A DNA stretch of 64,000 nt from positions 24,240,393 to 24,304,392 of the forward strand of contig NC_083568.1 of assembly GCF_019925205.1 (NCBI RefSeq). Reading direction: 5' to 3'. This document shows positions 22,743 to 33,599 of this stretch, in pieces. Under the pieces are notes generated by a model. The model searched no databases. It was not told where the DNA came from and worked only from the letters and a program-made list of their open reading frames with translations. Position 1 is the stretch's first letter. Each line of letters begins with the position of its first letter. The stretch comes from Metopolophium dirhodum (Eukaryota; Arthropoda; Insecta; Hemiptera; Aphididae). The translations under genes were made by a program, and so were the position numbers.

Positions 22743-24280
22743 GCAAAACATTTAAAAAATATTTTCAACTTTTTCTAATTTTATTTTACTGTCCACATAA
22801 TGAAACCCTTATTTTTAAATAATAACCTCTTAGTGTATAGGTATAAAAATGAAAAAAAAAAACAATTTTTAAATTCTGAAATTGAAATATATTATTATTA
22901 AATAAATATTAAAAATTGTTTAAATATATTGTAGCGATCATATTATCCAAAAAAATAAAAATTGAAATAATAAATAAATTAAAAATTGTTTATTATATCT
23001 TGTTAGTTGTTACTCAAATTTATTTCATATTTTGTCATCTATTCTTAAGACAAATACTTTTTTCAAAAATACATATAATTATGTTCATGATCATGACGTA
23101 TCAAAAATGATTTTTATTTTAGATTGGTCTATAGTCTATACTACCCAATTTGGATTTGCATTTCAGATTGTGATTCAAGGGATAAATGTATTGAATTTAC
23201 AATGATGAGTGTTTTTTTTGTGTCTGCGTACACAATAAGTGGTTGATATAATTTTTTTACTTCTGTATGTTTTCGGGGTGGAAAGTGAATTTAGCTGATG
23301 CATTCGAAAAGTCAAAATTGAAAATATCCAAAACTTTTCCAAACCATTGAGAAAACTCTCCCAAAAAAACTTATTGAAAATAGAGATTTTCACGCAAAGC
23401 CAGATTTAGATAAAGTTGATTAAGTTCGATAAAATTCGATAAAATCAAATTTGATAAAAAAAAAATAACTTTAGAAATGCATAATATGCAATATTCACTA
23501 AATATTTATATTTGCGTTTCTTATACATCTTACAATTTAAAAAATGTTTTGAGTATTTTTGGTTTATTTAAACCTAGCCTTATAATGGGCATAATATGTA
23601 CATTTCGATTTTTATTAATTTTTTTTTAAAAAATTTCAATAAAAAATTTTTACATAGTCAAAAGATATGAATGTTTAATAGGTTAGGTTTAAGTTTAATA
23701 GGTTCCTCATAAGGTTTTGTTAATGGAAATATAAATATAAGTTGAGCGTAAATCCGCAAACATTTTTTACGAGTGCCTGAACTTAGAATTTGGCAAAACC
23801 CTTTAAGATCATGAAAATGTCCAAATTATTTTTGATTAGAAGCTTGTAAAAACATTTCTATCACAGATTTAAGAAGAGTCAGAAGGGAAATAAATAAAAA
23901 GGACCCGCGTCTTGCGATGCATATAAATCATGCTTTTGAAAGGGAGGGGGGACAAAGGGAAAGTTATACTTTACAAATATATTGCAAATTATGAGGTCGT
24001 TTCGTGGCTTTACAAATCCTGTCCATCTATCTTGAAACGTTTTTTTTTTTATATGAAGAGCAATTGAACTGTATGCAAAGTTGTGTAAAACTGTTAAAAA
24101 CTTATCTTAATTTTTCCGTTACCCGGAAAAAAATTCTGATTGTTCAACTTCTTTTGGGTGTAATATGATGTTGAAGCAATATCTTTTTTAGTGTATTATA
24201 TTATATTTTAATGTATAGCCAGGAGATTCGCAGCAGCATATTATCAGGTAGGCAATCTACCTGTGTAAGATAAGGACCCC
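22743..24280. other. AT-rich DNA with dispersed repeat fragments
   Basis: No gene is supported. 23170-23410 resembles 26570-26830 ('aatgtattga.tttacaatgatg', then 'aaagtgaat', then 'tttcacgcaaa' in order), so both belong to one dispersed family. 24225-24280 is a Helitron-like 3' remnant (gattcgcagcag, tatcaggtaggcaatc). Confidence 0.55.
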
Positions 24281-24288
24281 GTCATGGG
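24281..24288. other. hAT target duplication, left
   Basis: GTCATGGG, repeated exactly at 26355-26362 on the other side of the element. Confidence 0.9.
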
Positions 24289-26354
24289 CAGGACCGTATT
24301 TAGGAATTTTTCGCCCCCGGGCACAATATTTATGGCGCCCCTTTCCAACACAATTTTTTTAATACCATAGAAGTGGTGGCTAAATTTTTTTTTTTCGGGG
24401 GGGGGGGGGGCATAAAATTAATTCTTTAATCTTTTTTTATGTTTCCCTTTCTCATTGACAATTTAATTTGCAGTTAGTTTTTAGCAATTTGAACTAGGTA
24501 GGTACCTATGCATTCCAATATTATATTTTTAATAGTAGGTAAACCATACAATAAAAACATAAGTAACTAATTTATAACTTAGGTCAAAGGTACTAATATA
24601 ATAATATTTATTGTTTATTTTACAATTTTTTTCTTGATTAAATATCAGCAAAATGATCTATAATATCCTCATATTTAATTTGTTTTGTTATTTCTGATTC
24701 AATATTTAATATTGCAAGTGAGTTTAATCTCTCTTTAGAAATTGTTGACCTTAGGTATGTTTTTATTCGGCGTAAAGTTGAAAATGACCGTTCAGCGGTA
24801 CAGTTTGAACAGGGAGTACATAAAAACATGTGTAAAGCAATACTCACATACGGGTAAATGTCTTCTAAACCTTCTATTTTTAACATAGAACTCATATCAA
24901 TTATAGTTGATGGAGAATTTTTCATACTTTGAATATAACTTATATATTTATACATATTATATACATTATTATAATAATTTCAATTATTACAAAATTAGTT
25001 CTAAACAGTCTGTTTAATTCACTAATATACTATTATTCAACTGTGTGAAATGTAAAATATTTAAAATAATTACCTACTCTGTATGAGTATAACTTTAAAT
25101 TAAAAATAAAATACTATAAAATACATACCCTGGTATTTCTAACACTTCAGAGTAATTAATATCATGTTCTTCACTTGTAACAACAGCTTCAACTGAGGGA
25201 GGCTCACTATATAATCAAATTCAACATTAAATTATAATTACTATTACTATAATCTATTATAATATATTTATATCACAAAACATAAACGAAAACTTACTTT
25301 ATATTGTGATCAACATTGTCCAAGCTACCATGGTTCTCACTATGCTTTTCTCTTTGTTTAAACTTGCTATTTATTTTGTTTGTTTTTTTTATAACTTCAT
25401 TAAGTTTTTCCTTCTTTTTTTTTTGCCTCCTTACGATTGCAGGCACCACTAGCTTTGACTCTTTTTAGCGCCATTAAAGTATAATTTCAACTAAAAAATT
25501 GTTATGACACAATTAAACTTACCTAGTCTTACTTATTAATTATTATTTACCTACTTGCTACTATGGCTAAATTACTGCATTCAATTCATATGTATAAAGT
25601 ATGATATGAAATGACACAAATGTATTTTAGTAGGTAAGTAAAGTACTACATTATGCAATTGCAACAACTTCTGAATCTTATGTATTAAATATTATAATTT
25701 ATAATAAACTAAATCAACTTACCTTATAATAAATGAGAATAAAATTCAAAGTACCAATTCAAACTGTCAAACATATACGGAAACATATACTTATACAACA
25801 ATAAATAATAATAAAAGTATAGAACGATTTGCTTCATATGGTGACAAAATAAAATAAATTATCAATATCTTTATTCACCAGTCAACATTCAACAACACAA
25901 AATTATTATTATCTACATTTAAACATTTTACATATTTCTTAGAAACCCGAACAGTCGTCATCGACTATTTGTAAAAATAGTTTTATTTTGATAATTCCCA
26001 CAATCGACAATCCTGATTTGCCAATAGATACGGGCTAACGCAGTTATACTATACGACGTCTAGTTTAAACTAGTAAACATAAGCCCACTAATGTTAATAT
26101 TAGGTACCTACCTACTTGGTTAATAACTTTTATTTTTCTTTATTTAAAATGATAAAATATAGGTAGGTAAAACAAAATGTATACATATGTGAACTTAAAA
26201 AATAAATAATAATAAAATGTATCATTTTTTAGAAATCTTCCTCTTAAAAAAAAAAAATTATTTTTTGTTTATTTTATCTGAGATAATGCCGCCCCCAAAG
26301 TGTGCCGCCCCCGGGCAATTGCCCACCGGTGCCCCCCCCTTAAAACCGGCCCTG
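24289..26354 (-). mobile_element. hAT transposon, internally deleted
   Basis: The left end begins CAGGACCGTATTTAGG and the right end, read in reverse, begins CAGGGCCGGTTTTAAGG; both continue into a CCCCCGGGCA-type stretch. An exact 8-bp duplication, GTCATGGG, flanks it. These are hAT hallmarks. The 2066-bp element keeps the two ends of a minus-strand transposase gene and lacks its middle. It sits inside a Helitron-like remnant, since 'accccGTCATGGGcgtaac' would be restored by removing it. Confidence 0.92.
24638..25474 (-). pseudogene. hAT transposase remnant (N-terminal exons and C-terminal dimerisation domain)
   Basis: Exon 1 (25474 down to 25298) starts MALKRVKASGACNRKEAKK, a Lys-rich N terminus like that of aphid and other insect ZMYM1-like hAT proteins. 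It ends at a GTAAGT donor. Exon 2 (25206-25129) follows a TATATAG acceptor, keeps phase, is acidic, and ends at a GTATGT donor. The last piece (24955-24638, 105 codons) contains the hAT C-terminal dimerisation motif (CSNCTAERSFSTLRRIK, then YLRSTISKERLNSLAIL, then NIES). The zinc finger and the DDE catalytic region between exon 2 and the last piece are missing. A run of ten A (about 25415-25424) puts exon 1 out of frame with exon 2. It cannot encode an active transposase; the C-terminal part alone could at most make a dimerising fragment. Confidence 0.82.
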
Positions 26355-26362
26355 GTCATGGG

Positions 26363-27870
26363 CGTAACTAGGATTGAATAGTTACAGGGGCTAGAGTCCA
26401 ACAAAACCAAAGTGTAAAATAACCCATGGGGGGCAAAGCCTCCCCATCCCCCTTATAAGATTCACTGTAACTTAGTTGTTACAAAAAGTCCGCTAAAACC
26501 AAAATTTAATATAAACCATAGTTTTTTTATGTCATCTTTGTTCTTAGCACTAGGTACTTAATTTTAGATTCTGAGTGGAACGATGAATGTATTGATTTTA
26601 CAATGATGTGTGTTTTTTTTTTTTATTTGTGTGTTTACACGATAAGTAGTCGAAATAATGATTGGATTTTCAACTTCAGTATCTTGTTCGATGGGAAAGT
26701 GAATATCGTTGGTGCACAGGGGAGGTAAAAATTGAAAATTTCCAATAGTTTTCAAAAGTGCCGGGAACAACAACATAAAAATTAAAGAAAAACGGGAAAT
26801 TTTTACGCAAAATCGGATTTCCACAAAATCGATTTTCGTTTTTGGTGTAACTCTACAACAAATGAACGTATACACATGCAATTTTCACAGGTTATTTATA
26901 TTAGCATTTTCTATACACGATAAAATTTTCAAAATATTTTCAGGAACATTTTCAGTTTCTAATCTTATTAGTCTTTTTTTCTATGAGTGTCAATAAAACT
27001 TTATTTGTTGGGTAAAAAAGTTTGAAAATTTAATACAAGGCTTCTACTAAATTGTTACAATGACATTTAAAAAATATTAAAAATTCTTAGTCACAGTTTT
27101 ATTTTATAAGCATTTAAAGTTCAAAAATTGACAAAGTATGGAAAAATCACGAAAATTACCAAATTATTTTGAGTTAAGAATTCATAAAAATTCTCTTTTT
27201 AAATATAAGATTTTAAAATGTAATTCAAGATTCTTTATAAGATTATCTACTTTTATCAAAAAAAAAAAATATTTCTAAGAAAGTCAAATTAAATTTTTAC
27301 GATCGTTTGAAGTTCATATTTTCACAATATTGAATTTTCACTTGATTTCTCATGTAGTGGTTTTGTTATTTTATTGTTATTCAAAAACGAATAACTGTAG
27401 ATATATGAACATTTTACTGAATGTTTATATTTTCATTTGCTATACACCATACAATTTTAAAAATATTTTGACTTTTTTTAAGCTGCTTATGGACATTGTC
27501 AGTTTTCAATTTTTTTTGTTTTTTTTCCTATAAATATCAATAACATTTTATTTGTAGGGTAAAAAAGCGTGAAAATTTAATACCAGGCTCCTAACATATT
27601 TTTACAAAAGAAGTTGAAAAACATTAAAAATACATAGGCACAATTTTTTTTATAAGGATTTTGACAAAATGTATGAAATTTAAAATTTAATAATTATTTT
27701 GTAGTTAAAAATTTATAAAATTTTCAAATTTTATAGCCAAGGATTGAAAATTTAAAACAAGGTTCCACGTAAATAGGTTATATATAAATTACTTTATTCA
27801 CAATAATATCATCAAATATATTAGTGATACCATAGGCTGACTGACCGTTTACGCTCAGAATCGTTTTTCT
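26363..27870. repeat. dispersed repeat family, several decayed copies
   Basis: 26570-26830 resembles 23170-23410. Within this stretch 26950-27180 and 27490-27740 are related to each other ('tatcaataa.a.ttt.atttg..gggtaaaaaag', then 'aaaatttaatac.aggc'). The right end (27829-27870, 'ggctgactgaccgtttacgctcagaatcg') resembles 165-200. No coding capacity is visible. Confidence 0.55.
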
Positions 27871-28473
27871 TATACAATGATTTTATTGAATATTATTGAA
27901 TTCAAATTTAACACCATCTATTACAGTGACCCACTTGTAACCTACTGTACAGCAGAGCGACATCCACTTACCCACCTTTTTCGAATTTGAATATACTGAA
28001 CATTTTGATAATTGTATACAATAAAATCTAACGTATTTACGTATAGCGTATACTTACTCAAAAATAAAAATAACGGCTGTGACAGTCTGTAATAGTACCT
28101 ACCCCTACTTTGCAGGCTGCACAGATAGTGTCACAGACGCACAGTAAATTGAGAACTGCTGATTGGAAAATAAACTGATTATATAATAGTATTCAACCAC
28201 TGTACGAAAGGGCGATACAACTAATATAGGTAATACGAATACGGGACACGGGCACCAGTATTTAAAGGTAATAAAATAATAATATATTAATATTATATAT
28301 AATAGGGGCGTTATATAGGTAAGCTTGAAGCTAATATGCAATAAGCAGATAATCTATAACTGTATTACCTTAAACACATAAACACATTTCTTCCGCGAAA
28401 ACTATGACCAATTACGATAAATTCCTACACTGTACACAATTTAAATTATATTAAATCATATTTTATAATATAA
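27871..28473. other. non-coding, nothing recognised
   Basis: AT-rich DNA; a short minus-strand frame at 28105-28341 has no recognised feature. Confidence 0.45.
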
Positions 28474-28587
28474 CTAGCTCTTCAGGCGTCGCTGGGGGAG
28501 ACCCCCAAACCCCCCGGGGTTGGCAAAGAGTGTTGTCGATGTCGGAAGTCGCATTGGTCTCGCGGAGGTCTGTGAAAAAATTACTGC

Positions 28588-28727
28588 TAAGGATTTTGGA
28601 TTTATGATAAGATTGGTGGATAGGTGATAAGTAACGTGGATTAATGATAAGAATTTTGGATGACTGATAAGGATGTTGGATTAATGATAAAAATGGTGGA
28701 TTTGTGATAAGGATGGTGGATTAGTTA
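28588..28727. repeat. 20-bp minisatellite, seven units
   Basis: Seven consecutive units of exactly 20 bases follow the pattern TAAGGATGNTGGATTNATGA, each with a few substitutions. Confidence 0.92.
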
Positions 28728-28747
28728 ACCGGACAGCTGTAAGTTTT

Positions 28748-29690
28748 TTACTGCCGTCAAAAACGCCAAATCAAGTATTAAAATTCAAATATTTCAGACG
28801 GTCCAACTAATCATATAGCCACCTCGATTTATTTGGGGTCTAGCAGGTCAGTCACCTACCTCAACATTGGACTTATATGTCTCGGCAACAGGTATGCAAC
28901 GTTCATTACTGCCGCAGAAACCGCAAATTAAGTAATAAATTACGTGAAAAAAAAATGTAAAACATTTCGGGCGTCCATGCAAATCATACAGCCACCGTAT
29001 TTTTTTGAGTGTCTAGCAGGTCAGTCACCTCGAATGACGTTCGCCGTAGTAATAAGGGTAGGCTATCCGACTTCGTCGGATAGCAGACAATGTGCGACGG
29101 CTGGGTCACATCGTCAGGTATGTAATCCGACTGCGTCGAATCGTGGACAGCGTTCATTACTGTCACCGAGAACACCAAAATTAATTACATGAAAAAAAAT
29201 TCAAAACATTTCGGGGGGAAATGAAAATCATATAGCCACTGTCTTTTTATTGGTGTCTAGCAGGTCAGTCACCTCGAATGACGTTCGCCGTAGTAATAAG
29301 GGTAGACTACTGGGCGGACAATGTACGACGGCCGGGTCACGTCATCAGGTATGCAATCCGACTGCGTCGAATCGCGGACAGCGTTCATTAATGTCGCAGA
29401 AAACGCAAAATTAAGTAATAAATTACGTAAAAAAAAATTAAAAAGATTTCGGGCTTTTATGCAAATCATATAGCTACCGTCTTTTTAGGGTGTCTAGCAG
29501 GTCAGTCACCTCAGTGGTGCGGCTGTGCGGGTAGGCAATCCGACTTCGTCGGAAGCGGACAATGTGTGACGGTCGGGTCACGTCGTCAGGTATGCAATTC
29601 GACTGCGTCGAATCGCGGACAGCGTTCATTAGTGTCACCAAAAACACAATATTAAGTAATAAATTCAAAACATTTCGGGCGCATATATTC
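28748..29690. repeat. tandem array of a 230-250-bp unit
   Basis: Units start with 'ttcattactg'-like words at 28902, 29153, 29384 and 29625, with a shortened one from about 28748 and a partial last one. Each complete unit has 'agcaggtcagtcacct', 'ggtatgcaatccgactgcgt' and 'cggacagcg'. A short inverted repeat (ATCCGACTTCGTCGGAT) occurs in the better-kept units. Minus-strand frames over this array are by-products of its composition. Confidence 0.85.
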
Positions 29691-29704
29691 AAGCCTGTAT
29701 AAGA

Positions 29705-30180
29705 TAGTAATAGTGACACGACGGCGGAGCTCTCCGCGATGTCAATCGGCCCCCGGGACTCGTCGAGATTGAAGTGCAGCCGCGAGTGGCCTATACATCT
29801 AGGAGGGAACGCGAATAAGGTTTCAACGGGACTGTACGGATTGTGATATTTTGAAAAAAATCGTAAAATTTTCGTTATTTGCGAATAATATGATAAGGCG
29901 GAAGTAATAACAAAAATTAAATATCGAAAAAAATCAGGATTATCACGGCCGCCGCAAATTAACGACAATCCCGGCGGCTGGCATCGAAACCACGACCCGG
30001 AAGTCGTTTTATACGCCTAAACATACCTACCTACCTATCGAGTTGAAAACTGACGTCAAATCTATGACTCTTAAACCGTATTGCGCAAAAAAATCTATCC
30101 CTCCGACGCATATATTCAAGCCTGTATATAGTAATAACGACGTGACGCCGCTAAATTAATTATTGTTGTTTATCAATTAC
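29705..30180. other. non-coding with a direct repeat
   Basis: 'gcatatattcaagcctgtat' occurs at 29691-29710 and again at 30107-30126, with similarity for about 25 more bases after it. The spacing is 416 bp. Nothing else is recognised. Confidence 0.5.
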
Positions 30181-31985
30181 TTATTTAAAAACTATATTTA
30201 CTAAACGTACCTACATAAGCATTATCAATCAGTATAGGCATATCATTATACAATTTAACTACCAGACTTTACTGAAATATATGAAGATCTATTTGTTTAT
30301 TAATATTGTAATATAATACTGCAGGTATCTGCAGCATTATAATTTTTAATGTCCTCAACCAATCAAGTCACCTAAAAACTGTAATGAATTAAGTGGGTAC
30401 TATATAGTTATATTGTACTATTGTCTATTCAAGTAAAGAACCATAAAATCCAGCCCTTGTTAAATAATATATTAGGTAGGTTGCTCAATAAATGTGTAGA
30501 TAATAAAATGGTATTAATTAAATATCAATTATTAAATACTTTAACAGCATAGTCATATCATAATACAATTATTTAACTGCCAGGATTTAATTAAATACAT
30601 ATTAAGTTATATTTTGTCTATTAATATACATAATTTGACTCACATAAAAACTGTAATATTTTAAGTACCTACTACGTAGTATATTATATATTTAATATTT
30701 AGCCACATAATTGTTTGACATGGGCTCAAAACATATCTATATAGTATAGTCATATCATTATACAATACCTCAACCAATAAACTCACTTGAACTGTAGTAT
30801 ATTAAGCACAACATAGTATACATGTACATTAGTTATGTTACTATTGTCTATTCGAGTAATTTATTTATTATGTATTAAATAGTTGATTTCATATAATACT
30901 CATAATTAAACCTACCTATATAAGTTGTTTCAAATAGCATATTATAGTCATATAATCATACAATTTAATTTCCAGACTTTAATTAAATACATACATTTTT
31001 ATTTTCTTTCTTAATATTGTATTATTTAAAATCTGTATCATCATTTGTATGGTACAACAAATTTTACTCACCTAAAATCTGTAATGAATTAAGTGGGTAC
31101 TACATAGTATACATGTAGGTTAGTTATTATTAGATAATAAAAGCAGTAGCTGTGTATATTTTTTATTTATTAGTTTGATTTTATGCTAATGATTGAACCC
31201 ATCAAACAATGCTTAATAAATGTAGCTAATTATTTATCAAATAGTTTAATTGATTACTTAATACTCATAACTAAACCTACCTACATAAGTAATATCAAAT
31301 AGTATAGCCATATCATTATACAATTTAACTGCCAGAATTTAATTAAATACATGAAGATCTATTAGTTTATAATTATTGTATTATATAGTATCTGCAGCAG
31401 TTTTGTATCATAAATTATATTACCTCAAACAATCAACTGCCCTAAAAACTGTAATATATTAAGTACCTACTGCATAGTATAGGTATTACATATTTAATAT
31501 TTAACCACATAGGTAATTGAGCCCAATAAATATTGCTCAATAAATGTAGACAATAAAAGCAATAGCTGTGTATATCAATTTGTTATTTACCTTTAAATTA
31601 ACTGTTTATTAATTTGATTTTATGCTCTTTACTATGTAGTAGGTACATAATATATTGCAGTTTTTAGGTGAGTCAGATCTGGTAATCATAAATTTAAAGT
31701 TAAATTTATTGTATAATGATATGGCTATACTTTTTGATATTACTTATGTAGGTAGGTATTGTATATTTAATAATGAGCATAAAATTAAATTAATAAATAG
31801 ATAATTAAAAGGTAAATAACAAATAATTGATTTTCACAGCTATTGCTTTTATTGTCTACATTTATTGGGTTAGATATTAAATATATAATACCTTTACTAC
31901 GTAGTAGGTACCAGGTACCTACTTAATATATTACAGTTTTTAGGTGAGTCAAATTTGGTAAACAAAAGTTTAGTGTGGCATACAA
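30181..31985. repeat. cluster of direct and inverted copies of a short AT-rich unit
   Basis: The marker 'catatcattatacaattta' or a close variant occurs at about 30238, 30552, 30752, 30947 and 31306, and inverted at about 31710-31735. A second marker, 'aaaactgtaat...ttaagt..gtacta', follows at about 30376, 30646, 31076 and 31446, and inverted at about 31650 and 31935. The unit is roughly 200-350 bp with irregular spacing. No coding capacity. Confidence 0.7.
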
Positions 31986-32239
31986 AATATACCTACCCGT
32001 AGTAAAGTCATACACTCTGCGTTGAAGTATTCAAACGTTTGTCACATCCATCGTGGAGCTAGGATATTATTATATAATTTAACTAACCCAACCACCGTAT
32101 CAACTCTTAACGTTTAGACATTTATTTATTAAGTATGCATGTACCTACAGTACCTTCTGTTGCTATATCGTGTATCAAATATATAAAGTCTGCAGGCGCC
32201 CAATCGAAAAAAAATAAGAATTAACCACCTCGTGTCATT
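31986..32239. other. non-coding, nothing recognised
   Basis: Short stretch between the AT-rich cluster and the decayed gene fragment. Confidence 0.4.
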
Positions 32240-32580
32240 AGAGTTCCGAAAACAGGAGGCTCTTTAACTTTAATTCCGGTATTGGCGGGACTTTCAGCGC
32301 TCGGAACGCTGGCCGGCGGTGTTGCTAACATCGTTAGAAGTATTCGAGGCATTAGATCGGCTCATCCGTGCATTTAGGTAAAGGCGTGAATCTAAGCCCG
32401 TATAAAAGCGCGGGCTCGTATACTATTGAGCGAAAATTTATGGCTATTGCATCGCGGAAATGTGCCGGCAGCGGGTCTGGGAAAAAAATGACCGAAAAAA
32501 CGCAAAAAACCGACCGCAGGTATATAAAAAAAAGAAATTGCAAAAAATTAAATCTAATAAAAAATTGTCGACGTCAAAAA
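32240..32580 (+). pseudogene. decayed fragment resembling a Polinton/Maverick-type structural protein
   Basis: One frame from about 32231 reads a Pro-Lys-Thr-Gly-Gly start followed by a Gly/Ala/Leu-rich hydrophobic stretch (LIPVLAGLSALGTLAGG). It stops at 32374. In the next frame, from 32368, the coding sense goes on with a GKGVNLSPYKSAGSYTIERK segment and then a basic tail. A hydrophobic Gly-rich segment followed by a GKG-x-x-L-x-PYK motif is what I associate with repeated invertebrate proteins linked to Polinton-like elements. The family call is from pattern memory and not certain. There is at least one frame shift. The fragment ends where the 3146-bp tandem unit begins (32618), so its 3' part may have been lost when the array formed. 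Confidence 0.42.
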
Positions 32581-32681
32581 ACTAATTCTACCCAATCGTG
32601 CCCTTTACGATTTCGAACTTTAAAACTTTTTGGAGGGTATGATCGGTTAGAAACAAGTGTGTTGATGAAGTGAGAATTTGT

Positions 32682-32750
32682 CACTTGAACCGGGGTGGTC
32701 ATCTATCTAGTAGTGGTAGTAGCACCGGCCGATGCTTGACTTCAGATCAC
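32682..32750 (-). other. 5S rRNA-like segment 1
   Basis: On the minus strand, GATC-TGAAGTCAAGCATCGG matches the box A region of 5S rRNA (GATCACCGAAGTTAAGCAACG type). About 25 bases further on, CTACTAGATAGATGACCAC matches box C (TACTTGGATGGGTGACCGC type). Spacing between the two is like that of a 5S gene. The 5' and 3' ends that would form the 5S stem I are not recognisable, so this is a 5S-derived promoter-like piece and not a gene. Other copies: 35828-35896 and 38974-39042 (minus), 42265-42333, 44674-44742, 47824-47892, 49554-49622 (plus), 54858-54926 (minus). Confidence 0.65.
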
Positions 32751-33095
32751 GTTTTGTGAATCAAGCCTTACCATCAGGCAACCAAATAATATATTATCAT
32801 TATTACTCAAATATGTCGTAATGGATTAAAATCGGGGATAGCATTTGAAAACAAAATAATTTTTCTTTATTTTGAATCAAAACGTTATTTAACCTTAGTG
32901 GTTATCATTGTTTAGAATTAAATCGTCTTGATTTTTTTATATTTTTTATGGGCGTTATATCTGTATTGGTTGTCTGCGTCATATTAATGCAGAACTTTGA
33001 ACATTTTACGCGATTTGGTCTTTTACACTCTACAGTTGTGTTCGTATGGGTTAATATAATATGTAGAGACATTTTTTTGGTGTGAGAGTTTTGAG

Positions 33096-33364
33096 TTTTT
33101 TTTTATTGATCATGATGCCCAGCCATTAGCTATTTGTTTTTGTTTGTAGGGGAGGAATTGTAGGCCGGTAACCACGTGTGTTTTAGTTTGGCAGAATTTT
33201 CCAGTGGGCGCCCGAAGGTATCTGCCATGCCCGGGTGCGAGATGGCGGCACTTCTCTCGGGACACCAGTATTAGTCCGAAGAAAAATGCAGCCCGCGAAC
33301 GGGTTCGAACCTGCGCTGGTGTACGTCGCAACGACGCCTTAATCCTCTCATTCACTCCGTGTCC
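33096..33364 (-). mobile_element. tRNA-like SINE candidate
   Basis: The minus strand starts GGGACACGGAGTGAATGAG, has an A-box-like GAGAGGATTAAGGCG, and about 37 bases later a perfect B-box-like GGTTCGAACCC. It then has a roughly 170-base body and an A-rich end (TCAATAAAAAAAAAC). That is the layout of a SINE with a Ser/Leu-type tRNA head. The cloverleaf is poor (the acceptor and T stems do not pair), so it is not a tRNA gene. Heads of other copies: 36433-36510 and 39579-39656 (minus), 41650-41728, 44059-44137, 47205-47283, 48935-49013 (plus). Confidence 0.6.
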
Positions 33365-33535
33365 CTTACAATGTATTATATATGTATTATATTACTTACT
33401 GTTTTTAATTATTTTATTTTTGAACCACGGCAACATATGTTAAAGGGAAAAGGTTATTAGGTGCCCTAGTTTAACTATAGGGGGGGGAGGGTACTGTTGG
33501 TTCGGAACACGAGTATATGGGGCAAGGATTCGATT

Positions 33536-33599
33536 CTAAACACCTGAGTGGTCGCCCATCGGGGAACTATAGTGACGCCGTCCGATGATTGACCTCAGC
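33536..33599 (-). other. 5S rRNA-like segment 2
   Basis: On the minus strand, CTGAGGTCAATCATCGGACG resembles box A with the start of the intermediate element, and CCCCGATGGGCGACCAC resembles box C (GGATGGGTGACCGC). It is followed by GGTGTTTAGAATCGAATCC, which looks like a weak B box. It is distinct from segment 1 and more diverged in other places, so the two were derived separately or long ago. Other copies: 36682-36745 and 39827-39890 (minus), 41417-41480, 43826-43889, 46972-47035, 48702-48765 (plus). Confidence 0.6.

Larger units (their letters stand above)
28474..29704 (-). mobile_element. Helitron-like repeat, 3' end at 28474
   Basis: On the minus strand the element ends in a GC hairpin (GGGGGTCTCCCCC, plus coordinates 28493-28506) followed by ...GAAGAGCTAG and a host T, as in Helitron 3' ends. 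The interior carries a 20-bp minisatellite and four to five tandem units of about 230-250 bp. The 5' end is uncertain: a TC lies at 29704, but similarity to 30107-30150 continues past it, so the real end may be further out. No Rep/helicase coding sequence is present. Confidence 0.6.

Noticed and set aside
24390..24412. Long G-runs (also near 5905, 9060, 16396 and 21930) as G-quadruplex signals
   Set aside because: They are homopolymer tracts within repeat ends; length varies between copies and nothing else points to function.
28588..28727. Possible CRISPR-like array
   Set aside because: The units are contiguous 20-mers with no spacers, in eukaryotic DNA; it is a minisatellite.
29474..29968. 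164-codon minus-strand frame
   Set aside because: Runs over the 230-250-bp tandem units; the repeated words explain it.
32682..32750. Functional 5S rRNA gene
   Set aside because: Only the internal promoter region is similar; the ends that make the closing stem are missing and divergence is high.
33287..33364. Functional tRNA gene
   Set aside because: A and B boxes are recognisable, but acceptor and T stems do not pair and no anticodon arm of normal shape forms.
33110..33443. Recurring frames of 79 and 81 codons in each macrosatellite unit
   Set aside because: They lie over the tRNA-like SINE head on opposite strands, have no recognisable domain, and recur only because the unit recurs.
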